Shown in pieces: positions 41,823 to 50,853 of a DNA stretch of 64,000 bases. Below the pieces are notes generated by a model. It was not told where the DNA came from. It worked only from the letters and a program-made list of their open reading frames with translations, and searched no databases. Position numbers and translations under genes: made by a program. Within the stretch, counting starts at the first letter, position 1. Each line of letters begins with the position of its first letter. The stretch is taken from positions 186,001 to 250,000 of the forward strand of contig CAVUHK010000010.1 of NCBI GenBank assembly GCA_963741315.1, read 5' to 3'. This DNA is from PALSA-1003 sp963741315. Lineage in GTDB: Bacteria > Pseudomonadota > Gammaproteobacteria > Burkholderiales > Casimicrobiaceae.

Positions 41823-43358
41823 GTGCTGCAAGGACTCGAATCGCTGGGCCAGGCGTACCTGAGCTTTCTCAACCCGACGTCGCTTGCCTACGGCCTGGGC
41901 GGCGCACTGCTGGGCATCATTGTGGGTTGCATGCCGGGCCTGTCGGCGACGTTGTGCATCGCGCTACTGACAACGCTCACCATCAAGCTGCCGGCGAACG
42001 ACGCGATCCTGATCCTGATCTGTTCGTACGTCGGTACGCTCTACGGCGGGTCGCGCTCCGCGATCCTGCTCAATATCCCGGGCACCGCCGCCAACGCCGC
42101 GTCCTGCGCCGATGGCTATGCGCTGGCGCTGCGTGGCGAAGCAGGACGCGCAATTGGTATCGCGACGTCCGGCGCGTTCTGCGGGACGCTGTTCGGCGTG
42201 CTCTGCCTTGCCGCGTTCACGCCGGTGCTGGCGGAAGTGGCGCTATCGTTCGGCGCCTTCGAATTCTTCTGGCTCGCGCTGTTCGGAGTGACCATGTCCG
42301 GCAGCCTGGTCGGCAACGATCCGCTGAAGGGCTGGCTGATGGGCGCGCTGGGTTTGTTCGTCGCGCAGATCGGGCAGGAAGGCCTGTACGCGCACGACCG
42401 CTTCACCTTCGGCCTGCACGAACTGTCCGGCGGTATCGCACTCATTCCCGCATTGGTCGGCGCGTTCGGATTTGCCGAGGTCCTCACCACGCTTGCCGAT
42501 CCCGTGGAGCGCAAGCTGGTCGAATTGCGCGACTCGATCCTGCCGCGCTTTCGCGAGGTGGCGCAATACTGGCGGACCGTCCTGCGATCGGGCGCGATCG
42601 GCGTGCTGACCGGATTGCTGCCCGGCGTCGGCGAGGACTCCGGCGCGTGGATGTCCTACGCGGCGGCCAAGGCGACCAGCAAGGAGCGCCATCTTTTCGG
42701 CAAGGGCTCGATCGACGGGCTGATGGCCGCCGAGACCGGCGACATGTCGTCGATCCCGGGACACATCATTCCGGCGCTGGCGCTGGGCATTCCCGGTTCC
42801 GCACCGTCGGCGGTGTTGCTCGCGGCGATGATCCTGCACGGCATACAGCCCGGACCGATGCTCATGGTCGAGCATCCGCAATTCGTCTATCACGTCGTCG
42901 CCATGACCACGCTCGCGACCATTTGCATCTTGATCTTCGGCTTGTTTCTGGTTCGGCCGCTGCTCTACGTCCTGCGCATCAAGCGCAACGTGCTCATGCC
43001 GATCATCTTCCTGCTCGCCACCGTCGGCGCCTTCGCGACCCAGTCGCGCCTGTTCGACGTCTACTCGATGCTCGCGGTGGGCATCGGCGCGTTCTTTCTG
43101 CGGCGCAAGGGTTATCCGATGGCCCCGTTCGTGCTGGGCCTGGTCCTGGGCAATCTGCTCGACAAGAGCCTGCGCCGCGGGCTGGTGCTCTCCGACGGCA
43201 GCATCATTCCCTTCTTCACCCGGCCTATCTGCATGGTGCTCGCTGCCGTCACGATTTTCACGATGCTGCTCTACGTACCCGCGTTCAATCGCGCAGTAAA
43301 GCGCACGACCGGCTTCGCCGTCGATTCGCTTCGTTCCGTCTTCCGCAAAGGTGCATGA
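41823..43358 (+). CDS. Tripartite tricarboxylate transporter large membrane subunit (TctA)
   Basis: The 511-residue permease has about 11-12 helices and the TctA signatures GALLGIIVGCMPGLSATLCIA and GVLTGLLPGVGEDSGAWMSY, plus GIPGSAPSAVLLAAM. The start is GTG 41823 with GGAG upstream. It transports the solute bound by TctC, driven by an ion gradient. The following oxidoreductase frame begins at or inside its stop codon, so the catabolic genes share its transcript. Confidence 0.93.
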   Translation: MLQGLESLGQAYLSFLNPTSLAYGLGGALLGIIVGCMPGLSATLCIALLTTLTIKLPANDAILILICSYVGTLYGGSRSAILLNIPGTAANAASCADGYALALRGEAGRAIGIATSGAFCGTLFGVLCLAAFTPVLAEVALSFGAFEFFWLALFGVTMSGSLVGNDPLKGWLMGALGLFVAQIGQEGLYAHDRFTFGLHELSGGIALIPALVGAFGFAEVLTTLADPVERKLVELRDSILPRFREVAQYWRTVLRSGAIGVLTGLLPGVGEDSGAWMSYAAAKATSKERHLFGKGSIDGLMAAETGDMSSIPGHIIPALALGIPGSAPSAVLLAAMILHGIQPGPMLMVEHPQFVYHVVAMTTLATICILIFGLFLVRPLLYVLRIKRNVLMPIIFLLATVGAFATQSRLFDVYSMLAVGIGAFFLRRKGYPMAPFVLGLVLGNLLDKSLRRGLVLSDGSIIPFFTRPICMVLAAVTIFTMLLYVPAFNRAVKRTTGFAVDSLRSVFRKGA

Positions 43359-44521
43359 ATTGGAAAATCTTCGCCTCGGCATCATCATGAACGGCGTCAC
43401 CGGCAGGATGGGCACCAACCAGCACCTGGTGCGCTCGATCTGCGCAATTCGCGCACAGGGCGGGGTTGAACTCGCCGACGGCAGGCGCGTCATGCCCGAT
43501 CCGATACTGGTCGGTCGCAACGCCGACAAGCTTGAGCGGCTTGCCCGCGCCAACGGCCTGTCGCGCTGGTCGACCGACCTCAGCGCCGCGCTCGCAAACA
43601 AGGACGACACGGTGTATTTCGATTCCGCCTCGACCGGGCTGCGGCCGAAACTGATCAAGCAGGCGATCGCCGCCGGCAAGCACATCTACACCGAGAAGCC
43701 GGTCGCGCCGACGCTGGCCGAGGCACTCGATCTCTACCGGGCGGCGAAGGCCGCGGGCGTCAAGCACGGCGTGGTCCAGGACAAGCTGTGGCTGCCCGGC
43801 CTGCTCAAGATGAAGATGCTGGTCGATTCGGGATTCTTCGGGCGCATCCTGTCGGTGCGCGGCGAATTCGGCTACTGGGTCTTCGAAGGCGACTGGCAGC
43901 CCGCGCAGCGACCGTCGTGGAATTATCGCAAGCAGGACGACGGCGGCATCATCGTCGACATGCTCTGCCACTGGCGCTACGTGCTCGACAATCTCTTCGG
44001 CAGCGTGCAGAGCGTATCGTGCGTCGGCGCGACGCACATCCCGAAGCGTTGGGACGAGCAGGGTCGGGCCTACGTCGCCACCGCCGACGACGCCGCGTAC
44101 GCGACCTTCGAACTCGCCGGCGCGACACGGCCCGGTCATCGCGCAGATCAACAGTTCATGGACCACCCGCGTTCGCCGCGATGACCTCGCGACCTTTCAC
44201 GTCGACGGGACGCTGGGCTCGGCGGTTGCCGGATTGACCGACTGCTGGACGCAGGCGCGAGTGAACACTCCCAAGCCGGTGTGGAATCCCGACGTACCGC
44301 AGACCATCGACTTCCTGAGCACCTGGCAGAAGGTCCCCAACAACCAGACCTACGACAATGCCTTCAAGGTGGAGTGGGAACTGTTCATCCGCCACCTGTT
44401 CGACGGCGGCTCCTTCCGCTGGGGGCTGCTCGAAGGCGCCAAGGGCGTGCAACTCGCCGAACTCGGCCTGCAGAGCTGGGCCGAGCGTCGCTGGCTCGAC
44501 GTGGCCGCGCTGGAGGCCTGA
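43351..44521 (+). pseudogene. Gfo/Idh/MocA oxidoreductase, interrupted by a frameshift
   Basis: The first 277 codons (GTG 43351 or TTG 43360) encode an NAD(P)-dependent sugar or polyol dehydrogenase, with the EKP motif in IYTEKPVAPTLAEA and a substrate loop DKLWLPGLLKMKMLVD. Homology-like sequence then continues in the next frame from about 44135 (VIAQINSSWTTRVRRDDLAT...) to the stop at 44521, giving a full length of about 389 residues when joined. The shift is equivalent to one extra base (or two missing) between about 44124 and 44135. It could be a true mutation or a sequencing error; no slippery heptamer is seen. The upstream and downstream genes are intact. Confidence 0.8.
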
Positions 44522-44522
44522 C

Positions 44523-45686
44523 ATGGCCAGCGTTCGCCTGCCTCGCGCCGACGGCACGTTGCACGCCTACACGCTGCAGGCACCCCGCGCGTGGCACATG
44601 GTCGCAGCCAAGCCCAATCGCGTAGCCTACGCCGCGGCACACATCGTCGCCGATCCGCTGTCGGCCGCCGATCCGTGGCTGCAACCCGCGATCGATTGGG
44701 ACGCGACGCTGGACTATCGTCGCTATCTCTGGTCGCTCGGCCTGGGAATCGCCGAAGCAATGGACACCGCGCAGCGAGGCATGGGGCTCGACTGGCCGAC
44801 GTCGCTGGAGTTGATCGACCGTTCGCTCGCACTCGCTCGCGCGACACCTGGCGCAATGATCGCCTGTGGCGCGGGCACCGACCACCTCGAACCGCGCGCG
44901 ACCACCACGCCCGACGAAGTCGTCGCCGCCTACGAGCTGCAGTGCGAGGCGATCGAGAGTCGCGGCGGGCGCATCATCCTGATGGCGAGCCGCGCGCTTG
45001 CTGCGTGCGCCCGATCACCTGATGATTACGCCAAGGTCTACGGCCGCATCCTGTCGCAGGTGCGCGCGCCGGTGATCATGCACTGGCTAGGCGACATGTT
45101 CGACCCCGCGCTCGCCGGTTACTGGGGTCACGCCGACGTCGATCGCGCCATGGACGTCTGCCTTGCGGTCATCCAGGCGCACGTGGCCAAGGTCGACGGC
45201 ATCAAGATTTCGCTGCTCGACAAGGACCGCGAAATCGCCATGCGGCGGCGCCTGCCGCTGCGCGTTCGCATGTACACCGGCGACGACTTCAATTTCGCCG
45301 AGCTGATCGCCGGCGACGAGCTCGGCCATTCCGACGCGCTGCTCGGCATCTTTGACCCCATCGCGCCGGCCGCCGCCGCGGCGCTTTCCGCGCTCGCTGC
45401 CGGCGATCGTTCCGGGTTCGATGCAATCCTGGCGCCGACGGTGCCGCTGTCGCGCCACATCTTTCGCACGCCGACGCGCTTCTACAAGACCGGTGTGGTC
45501 TTCCTTGCGTGGTTAAACGGGCATCAAAAGCATTTCGTCATGGTCGGCGGGCAGCAGAGCGCGCGCAGCCTGCCGCACCTGGTCGAACTCTTCGAACTCG
45601 CCGATGCCGCCGGCGTGTTGCGGCAGCCGGAACTTGCCTGCGAGCGCATGCGCGCGTTGCTCGCGCTGCACGGCATCGACGCCTGA
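44523..45686 (+). CDS. DUF993 protein (dihydrodipicolinate-synthase-like TIM barrel)
   Basis: The 387-residue protein resembles the DUF993 family, which is related to class I aldolases of the DapA group. Recognisable stretches are ATPGAMIACGAGTDHLEP, VIMHWLGDMFDP and HVAKVDGIKISLLDK, where the Lys is a candidate Schiff-base residue. ATG 44523 begins one nucleotide after the oxidoreductase stop. Proteins of this family cluster with Gfo/Idh dehydrogenases and sugar isomerases, so an aldolase or lyase step in a carbohydrate pathway is likely, with unknown substrate. Confidence 0.82.
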   Translation: MASVRLPRADGTLHAYTLQAPRAWHMVAAKPNRVAYAAAHIVADPLSAADPWLQPAIDWDATLDYRRYLWSLGLGIAEAMDTAQRGMGLDWPTSLELIDRSLALARATPGAMIACGAGTDHLEPRATTTPDEVVAAYELQCEAIESRGGRIILMASRALAACARSPDDYAKVYGRILSQVRAPVIMHWLGDMFDPALAGYWGHADVDRAMDVCLAVIQAHVAKVDGIKISLLDKDREIAMRRRLPLRVRMYTGDDFNFAELIAGDELGHSDALLGIFDPIAPAAAAALSALAAGDRSGFDAILAPTVPLSRHIFRTPTRFYKTGVVFLAWLNGHQKHFVMVGGQQSARSLPHLVELFELADAAGVLRQPELACERMRALLALHGIDA

Positions 45687-45705
45687 TCGGTGTGACGATG
45701 CGCCC

Positions 45706-46560
45706 ATGAGTTCGCCTGATCCGAATCTGCTCTCGATCAACACCGCGACCGTGCGCAAACAATGGTCGCTGTCCGAAATCATCAGCGGTTGTGCGCGGCA
45801 CGGCATCGGCCTGATTTCACCGTGGCGCGACCAGGTGGCCGCGACAGGACTCAAGGAAGCGGCGCAGCGTATCCGCGACGCCGGGCTGTCCTTGTCGGGT
45901 TACTGTCGCGGCGGCATGTTTCCCGCGCCCGACCGCGCCAGCCGGCGCGCCGCGCTCGACGACAACAAGCGCGCGGTCGACGAGGCGCTGGCCCTGGGCG
46001 CGCCGTGCCTGGTGCTGGTGGTGGGCGGACTGCCCAAGGACGGCGAAGGTCGCGTCGTATCGAAGGACCTCGCTGGCGCGCGCGAGATGGTGCGCGACGG
46101 CATCGGCGAACTGCGCGAATACGCACGCCCTGCAGGGATGCCGCTGGCGATCGAGCCCTTGCACCCGATGTATGCCGCCGATCGCGCCTGCGTCAACACC
46201 ATGGCGCACGCCAACGACCTGTGCGACGAAATCGGCGACGGCATCGGCATCGCAGTCGACGTCTATCACGTCTGGTGGGACCCCAACCTGCAACGCGAAA
46301 TCGAACGCGCCGGCGGGCATTCGGGAAGGCTGCTCGCGTACCACATCTGCGACTGGCTGGTGCCGACGACCGACCTGCTGCTCGACCGCGGCATGATGGG
46401 CGATGGCGTGATCGACCTGCCGAAAATCCGCTCGTGGATGGAGGCCGCCGGCTATCGCGGCCCGCACGAGGTCGAGATATTCTCGGCGAACAACTGGTGG
46501 AAGGCAGACCCGGATGACGTGCTGCGGACCTGCAGGATCCGCCACCAGGAGCGCAGCTGA
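45706..46560 (+). CDS. Sugar phosphate isomerase/epimerase-like TIM barrel
   Basis: The 284-residue protein has the AP-endonuclease family 2 (xylose-isomerase-like) fold. Candidate metal ligands are Glu in LAIEPLHPMYA, Asp/His in AVDVYHVWWDP, His/Asp in AYHICDWLVP and Glu in PHEVEIFSANNWW. It is the last gene of the TctCBA/Gfo-Idh/DUF993 set. Isomerase, epimerase or dehydratase activity is possible. ATG 45706 has no strong Shine-Dalgarno sequence. Confidence 0.87.
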   Translation: MSSPDPNLLSINTATVRKQWSLSEIISGCARHGIGLISPWRDQVAATGLKEAAQRIRDAGLSLSGYCRGGMFPAPDRASRRAALDDNKRAVDEALALGAPCLVLVVGGLPKDGEGRVVSKDLAGAREMVRDGIGELREYARPAGMPLAIEPLHPMYAADRACVNTMAHANDLCDEIGDGIGIAVDVYHVWWDPNLQREIERAGGHSGRLLAYHICDWLVPTTDLLLDRGMMGDGVIDLPKIRSWMEAAGYRGPHEVEIFSANNWWKADPDDVLRTCRIRHQERS

Positions 46561-46622
46561 TCGTTCTCCGGCAGGTAAGGTAAAATCGGGGTCCTTCGAA
46601 TCGGCACTGCAAGGAAATTCCG

Positions 46623-47687
46623 ATGCCCATCGTCTCGATGCGCCAGTTGCTCGACCACGCTGCAGAAAACGGATACGGCCTGCCCGCGTTCAACGTGAAT
46701 AACCTCGAACAGGTGCAGGCGATCATGACGGCAGCTGCCGAAACCGACAGCCCGGTCATCATGCAAGCCTCCGCGGGAGCCCGAAAATACGCCGGAGAAA
46801 TTTTCCTGCGCCACCTGATCGAAGCCGCGGTCGAGACATATCCAAACATCCCGGTGGTCATGCACCAGGACCACGGCCAATCGCCTGCGGTCTGCGCATC
46901 CGCCATGAGTCTCGGCTTTTCCAGCGTGATGATGGACGGCTCGCTCATGGAGGATGGCAAGTCGATTGCGGACTACGACTACAACCTCGGTGTGACCAAG
47001 AGGGTGGTCGACGCTGCGCACGCCATCGGCGTCACCGTCGAGGGCGAGCTCGGCTGCCTCGGCTCGCTGGAAACGATGAAGGGCGACAAGGAGGACGGCC
47101 ACGGCGCCGAGGGCACCATGACGCGGGAGATGCTGCTCACCGATCCGGACCAGGCTGCGGACTTCGTCAATACCACTCAGCTGGACGCGCTGGCGATCGC
47201 CATCGGTACGTCACACGGCGCATACAAGTTCTCGCGCAAGCCGACCGGCGACATCCTCGCCATCGACCGGATCAAGCAGATTCACGCGCGCATCCCGAAT
47301 ACCCACCTGGTCATGCACGGCAGCTCGTCGGTGCCGCAGGACCTGCTCAAGATCATCCGCGAAAACGGCGGAGACATGAAGGAAACCTACGGCGTGCCGG
47401 TCGAGGAAATCCAGGAAGGCATCAAGCACGGCGTGCGCAAGGTCAACATCGACACCGACATTCGCCTGGCGATGACCGCGGCGATCCGCAAGTTCCTGCG
47501 CGAAAACCCATCGAAATTCGATCCGCGCGAGTACCTCAAGCCGGCGACGGCGGCGGCAAAGGCGATCTGCGTCGCGCGTTACCAACAATTCGGTTGCGCG
47601 GGGATGGCGTCGAAGATCAAGCCGGTGCCGTTGTCGAAGATGGCGGCGCGCTACAAGGGCGGAGAACTGCGACAGATCGTCAATTAG
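46623..47687 (+). CDS. fba: Class II fructose-1,6-bisphosphate aldolase
   Basis: The 354-residue zinc enzyme cleaves fructose 1,6-bisphosphate, and in the Calvin cycle also joins sedoheptulose-1,7-bisphosphate. Motifs include VVMHQDHGQSP (zinc ligand), VTVEGELGCLGSLE and IGTSHGAYKF, plus HGSSSVP. AAGGAAA precedes ATG 46623. A -10-like TAAAAT lies at 46579-46584 upstream, so fba can be expressed apart from the preceding block. A 125-nt repeat begins at its stop codon. Confidence 0.97.
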   Translation: MPIVSMRQLLDHAAENGYGLPAFNVNNLEQVQAIMTAAAETDSPVIMQASAGARKYAGEIFLRHLIEAAVETYPNIPVVMHQDHGQSPAVCASAMSLGFSSVMMDGSLMEDGKSIADYDYNLGVTKRVVDAAHAIGVTVEGELGCLGSLETMKGDKEDGHGAEGTMTREMLLTDPDQAADFVNTTQLDALAIAIGTSHGAYKFSRKPTGDILAIDRIKQIHARIPNTHLVMHGSSSVPQDLLKIIRENGGDMKETYGVPVEEIQEGIKHGVRKVNIDTDIRLAMTAAIRKFLRENPSKFDPREYLKPATAAAKAICVARYQQFGCAGMASKIKPVPLSKMAARYKGGELRQIVN

Positions 47688-47809
47688 CCGCGCGAGCCAC
47701 CCGGCGAGGGGCCCCATGCGCAGCATGGGGATCGACGGCAAGGCGAGTCGCGGCTGCGGCCGACACGCCGACAAGACATTACCGCCGTACCGATACAAGG
47801 AGGCCGCGG
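47685..47809 (+). repeat. Dispersed intergenic repeat, copy A
   Basis: The element begins at the fba stop codon (AATTAGCCGCGCGAG) and ends in CAAGGAGGCCGCGG. It matches copy B at 57287-57409 over most of its length. A hairpin has arms CCCCATGC (47712-47719) and GCATGGGG (47723-47730), flanked by the conserved GGCGAGGGG and ATCGACGGC. An outer pairing of GCCGCG near the start with CGCGGC further on is also conserved. No gene follows on this strand, so the RBS-like end is orphaned here. Confidence 0.75.
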
Positions 47810-47828
47810 CGGGCGCGACCCATCGCAC

Positions 47829-49085
47829 CTACCACGTCGCGAACATCGCCGCGACCGCGGCCGCCATCGTTCCGGTCGCGAGCCATCCGAGCGCCTTCAG
47901 TCGCCGGGTGACCGCGAAGGCGCCCATGACCTTTGGATCGTCGGCGAGCAGCATCATCACCACCATGATCGGTACCGCGATCACGCCGTTGACGACCGCG
48001 CTCCAGAACAGCGCCCGGAACGGGTCGATCGGCGAGAAGTCGAGCGCGACGCCACCGAGCGTGGCGAACGCGATGATCGCGTAGAACTCGCGCGCCTCGA
48101 GCAATTTGAGGTCGAGGCCGGCCCGCCATTCGAAGGTCTCCGCGACCGCGTAGGCGGCCGATCCTGCGAGCACGGGTACGGCAATGAGCCCGGTGCCGAT
48201 GATCCCCAGCGCGAAGAGCAGGAACGCGAAGTCCCCTGCGAGCGGACGCAGCGCTTCGGCGGCCTGAGCGGACGTCTGGATTTCGGTGATGCCGGCGACG
48301 TGCAGCGTCGACGCAGTGGCCACGATAATGCAGAACGCGACCAGGTTGGAGAAACCCATGCCGAGGTAGGTGTCGATCTTGATACGTCGCAGGTGCTCTG
48401 CGGCGCCTGCCGGCGCATGCGCCAGCGCGTTGGCGTCGGGGTCGGCGTCGAGATCTTCGACCTCCTGTGCGGCCTGCCAGAAGAACAGATATGGGCTGAT
48501 CGTCGTGCCAAAGAGCGCGACGACTACCGTGAGATAGTCGGCGGTGAACGCGAAGTGCGGCGTGATCGAGTTTGCAGCGACCTCGCGCCATGGAATGTGA
48601 ATCGTCAGCAACATGGCAACGTAGGCCAGCAACGCCAGCGTCAGCCATTTCAGGTAGCGCACGTAGCGCTGATAAGTCAGGAACACCTGCAGCAGCAACG
48701 ACGCGACGCCGAAGACGACGACGTACACCAGCGAAGGCCCGCCAACGACCAGACGCAGTGCCTCGCCCATCGCCGCGATGTCGGCGGCGATGTTGATGGT
48801 GTTGGCGAAGACCAGCAGCGAAACGATGCCATAGAGCACCGAGCGCGGAAAATGCCGGCCGATATTGGACGCGAGACCGTGCCCGGTGACGCGCCCGATG
48901 CGCGCGCTGACCATCTGGATGCCGACCATCAGCGGGTAGGTGAACACGACCGTCCACAGCGTCAGGAAACCGAACTGCGCGCCGGCCTGCGAGTAAGTCG
49001 CGATGCCCGACGGATCGTCGTCGGCGGCGCCGGTGATCAGTCCGGGTCCCAGTTGGCGCATCCAATCGCGAATCGTTGACTTCAT
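47829..49085 (-). CDS. Nramp-family transporter with atypical metal site
   Basis: The 418-residue membrane protein has about 11 helices and the LeuT-like Nramp fold (LGPGLITGAADDDPSGIATY at the N-terminus). The canonical metal-binding DPGN reads DPSG (residues 24-27), and the helix-6 motif usually written MPH reads SPY (GTTISPYLFFWQAAQEVED), so the metal-selecting methionine is absent. Such changes are known in Nramp-related proteins that carry Mg2+ or other ions rather than Mn2+/Fe2+. ATG 49085 begins MKSTIRDWMRQ. It converges with fba. Confidence 0.85.
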   Translation of the reverse strand: MKSTIRDWMRQLGPGLITGAADDDPSGIATYSQAGAQFGFLTLWTVVFTYPLMVGIQMVSARIGRVTGHGLASNIGRHFPRSVLYGIVSLLVFANTINIAADIAAMGEALRLVVGGPSLVYVVVFGVASLLLQVFLTYQRYVRYLKWLTLALLAYVAMLLTIHIPWREVAANSITPHFAFTADYLTVVVALFGTTISPYLFFWQAAQEVEDLDADPDANALAHAPAGAAEHLRRIKIDTYLGMGFSNLVAFCIIVATASTLHVAGITEIQTSAQAAEALRPLAGDFAFLLFALGIIGTGLIAVPVLAGSAAYAVAETFEWRAGLDLKLLEAREFYAIIAFATLGGVALDFSPIDPFRALFWSAVVNGVIAVPIMVVMMLLADDPKVMGAFAVTRRLKALGWLATGTMAAAVAAMFATW

Positions 49086-49140
49086 GCTGTTCTCCGCCGG
49101 CGGCGCGGCGAGTATACCCGTTGGACGCTTGCGGCAGATG

Positions 49141-49168
49141 AAAAAAAAGCCCCGGACGGTGCCGGGGC
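49141..49168 (-). terminator. Rho-independent terminator of the MHS transporter gene
   Basis: On the minus strand a 7-bp stem (GCCCCGG 49168-49162 with CCGGGGC 49155-49149) is followed by eight T residues (complement of A8 at 49141-49148). It lies 42 nt after the transporter stop codon. Confidence 0.9.
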
Positions 49169-49209
49169 TTCTCGCGTGCGATCGCCCCGTGGGGGCGACG
49201 TTGCCAGTC

Positions 49210-50853
49210 CTACTTCCAGTCGGATTCGATGTCCCGGTCCTTGTGATCGCGCAGGAAGATAAGGCCGATGACGAAGGTCATCAGCGCGACGACGATCGGA
49301 TACCAGAGTCCGTAATAAATGTCGCCGTTCGCAGCCACCATCGCCGTCGCCAGCAACGGCAACATGCCTCCAAACCACCCGTTACCGATGTGATACGGTA
49401 GCGACATCGACGTGTAGCGAATCCGAGTCGGGAACAATTCGACGAGGAACGCGGCGATTGGTCCATACACCATCGTTACGTAGATCATCATGATGACCAG
49501 GATTACCATGGTCATTGGATAGTTGATCTTCGACTTGTCGGCGCTGGCTGGATATCCAGCAGCCTTCAGCGTTTCGGAAAACTTCTTGTCGTCGAAGCCG
49601 GTGAGCACGGTACTGCCTATCGTCGTAACGACCGTGTCGGTCGAGCCCGCCGGCAAATCCTTGGTCGTGAACGACAGACCCGCCTTGGTGAGGAAATCCT
49701 GCGACTTGTCGCAATCGCTGAACGTAGACCACGGCCCGACAAAGATGTGGAACTGACAGTTCTTCGGGGCCGCGGCGACCGTGATCGGGTTGGCGACCTG
49801 GAACGACTCGAGCGCGGGATTGACGTAATGCGTGAGCGCCTTGAACAGCGGGAAATAGGTGAGCGCAGCAATCAGGCAGCCGAACAGGATGATCTTCAGG
49901 CGGCCGATTCGGTCTGACAGTGCGCCAAAGACAACGAAGAACGGCGTTCCGATCAGGAGCGCCAGCCCAATCATGGTATAGGCCGTCAACCCGTCCATCT
50001 TCAACGTGATCGTCAGGAAAAACAGCGCATAGAATTGCCCCGTGTACCAGACCACGCCTTGCCCGGCGGTCGCGCCCAGCAATGCCAGCAACACATACTT
50101 GTTGTTGGGGTACACGAGGAAGCTGTCGCGCAGCGGCGACTTGGATCCTTTGCCTTCGGCTTTCATCCGCTGGAACACCGGCGACTCATTGAGCTTGAGC
50201 CGGATGTAGACCGAAAAGATCAGCAGCACCAGCGAGACCAGGAACGGAATGCGCCAACCCCATTCCGCGAAGTCCTTGGCCGCCATGACCCCGGAGAATC
50301 GGCAGATGCCGATGACCAGCAGCGCGAGGAAAAAGCCCAACGTCGCGGTTGTCTGGATCCAGCTGGTGTCGTATCCGCGCCGGTTCTGCGCCGCATGTTC
50401 AGCGACGTAGGTCGCGGCACCGCCGTACTCGCCGCCCAGGGCCAGGCCCTGCAGCAAGCGCAGGCCAACCAGCAGGACAGGAGCTGCCCAGCCGACCGAT
50501 GCGAAGGTCGGCAGCAGGCCGACCGCAAAGGTCGAGAAGCCCATGATGACGATGGTCACCAGGAAGGTGTACTTCCGCCCGACGAGATCGCCGATGCGTC
50601 CGAACACGAGCGCGCCAAAGGGGCGCACCAGAAAGCCAGCCGCATAGGTCGCAAACGCCGACAGCAACGCTGCCGTGTCATTGCCTTTGGGAAAGAAAAG
50701 CGCCGCGAAAAACGGCGCCAGCGTCGCATACAGGTAGAAGTCGTACCACTCGAACACGGTACCGAGCGACGACGCGAAGATGACCCGCCGCTCTTCGCTC
50801 CTTGAACTCAACTGCATGTGCGACGCGGGAACAGGCCGGCTGGCTGTGCTCAT
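49210..50853 (-). CDS. MHS-family MFS transporter with large extracytoplasmic loop
   Basis: The 547-residue permease belongs to the metabolite:H+ symporter group (ShiA, KgtP, ProP, CitA). Signatures are SSLGTVFEWYDFYLYATLAP, RPFGALVFGRIGDLVGRKYT and GLRLLQGLALGGEYGGAATY. About 100 residues between the ninth and tenth helices (from YVNPALESFQVANP to KINYP) form a soluble loop with two cysteines (PKNCQFHIF, FSDCDKSQ), which standard members lack. AGGAGGA precedes ATG 50853. ShiA-type shikimate uptake would fit the shikimate-like module nearby, but substrate prediction in this family is weak. Confidence 0.88.
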   Translation of the reverse strand: MSTASRPVPASHMQLSSRSEERRVIFASSLGTVFEWYDFYLYATLAPFFAALFFPKGNDTAALLSAFATYAAGFLVRPFGALVFGRIGDLVGRKYTFLVTIVIMGFSTFAVGLLPTFASVGWAAPVLLVGLRLLQGLALGGEYGGAATYVAEHAAQNRRGYDTSWIQTTATLGFFLALLVIGICRFSGVMAAKDFAEWGWRIPFLVSLVLLIFSVYIRLKLNESPVFQRMKAEGKGSKSPLRDSFLVYPNNKYVLLALLGATAGQGVVWYTGQFYALFFLTITLKMDGLTAYTMIGLALLIGTPFFVVFGALSDRIGRLKIILFGCLIAALTYFPLFKALTHYVNPALESFQVANPITVAAAPKNCQFHIFVGPWSTFSDCDKSQDFLTKAGLSFTTKDLPAGSTDTVVTTIGSTVLTGFDDKKFSETLKAAGYPASADKSKINYPMTMVILVIMMIYVTMVYGPIAAFLVELFPTRIRYTSMSLPYHIGNGWFGGMLPLLATAMVAANGDIYYGLWYPIVVALMTFVIGLIFLRDHKDRDIESDWK

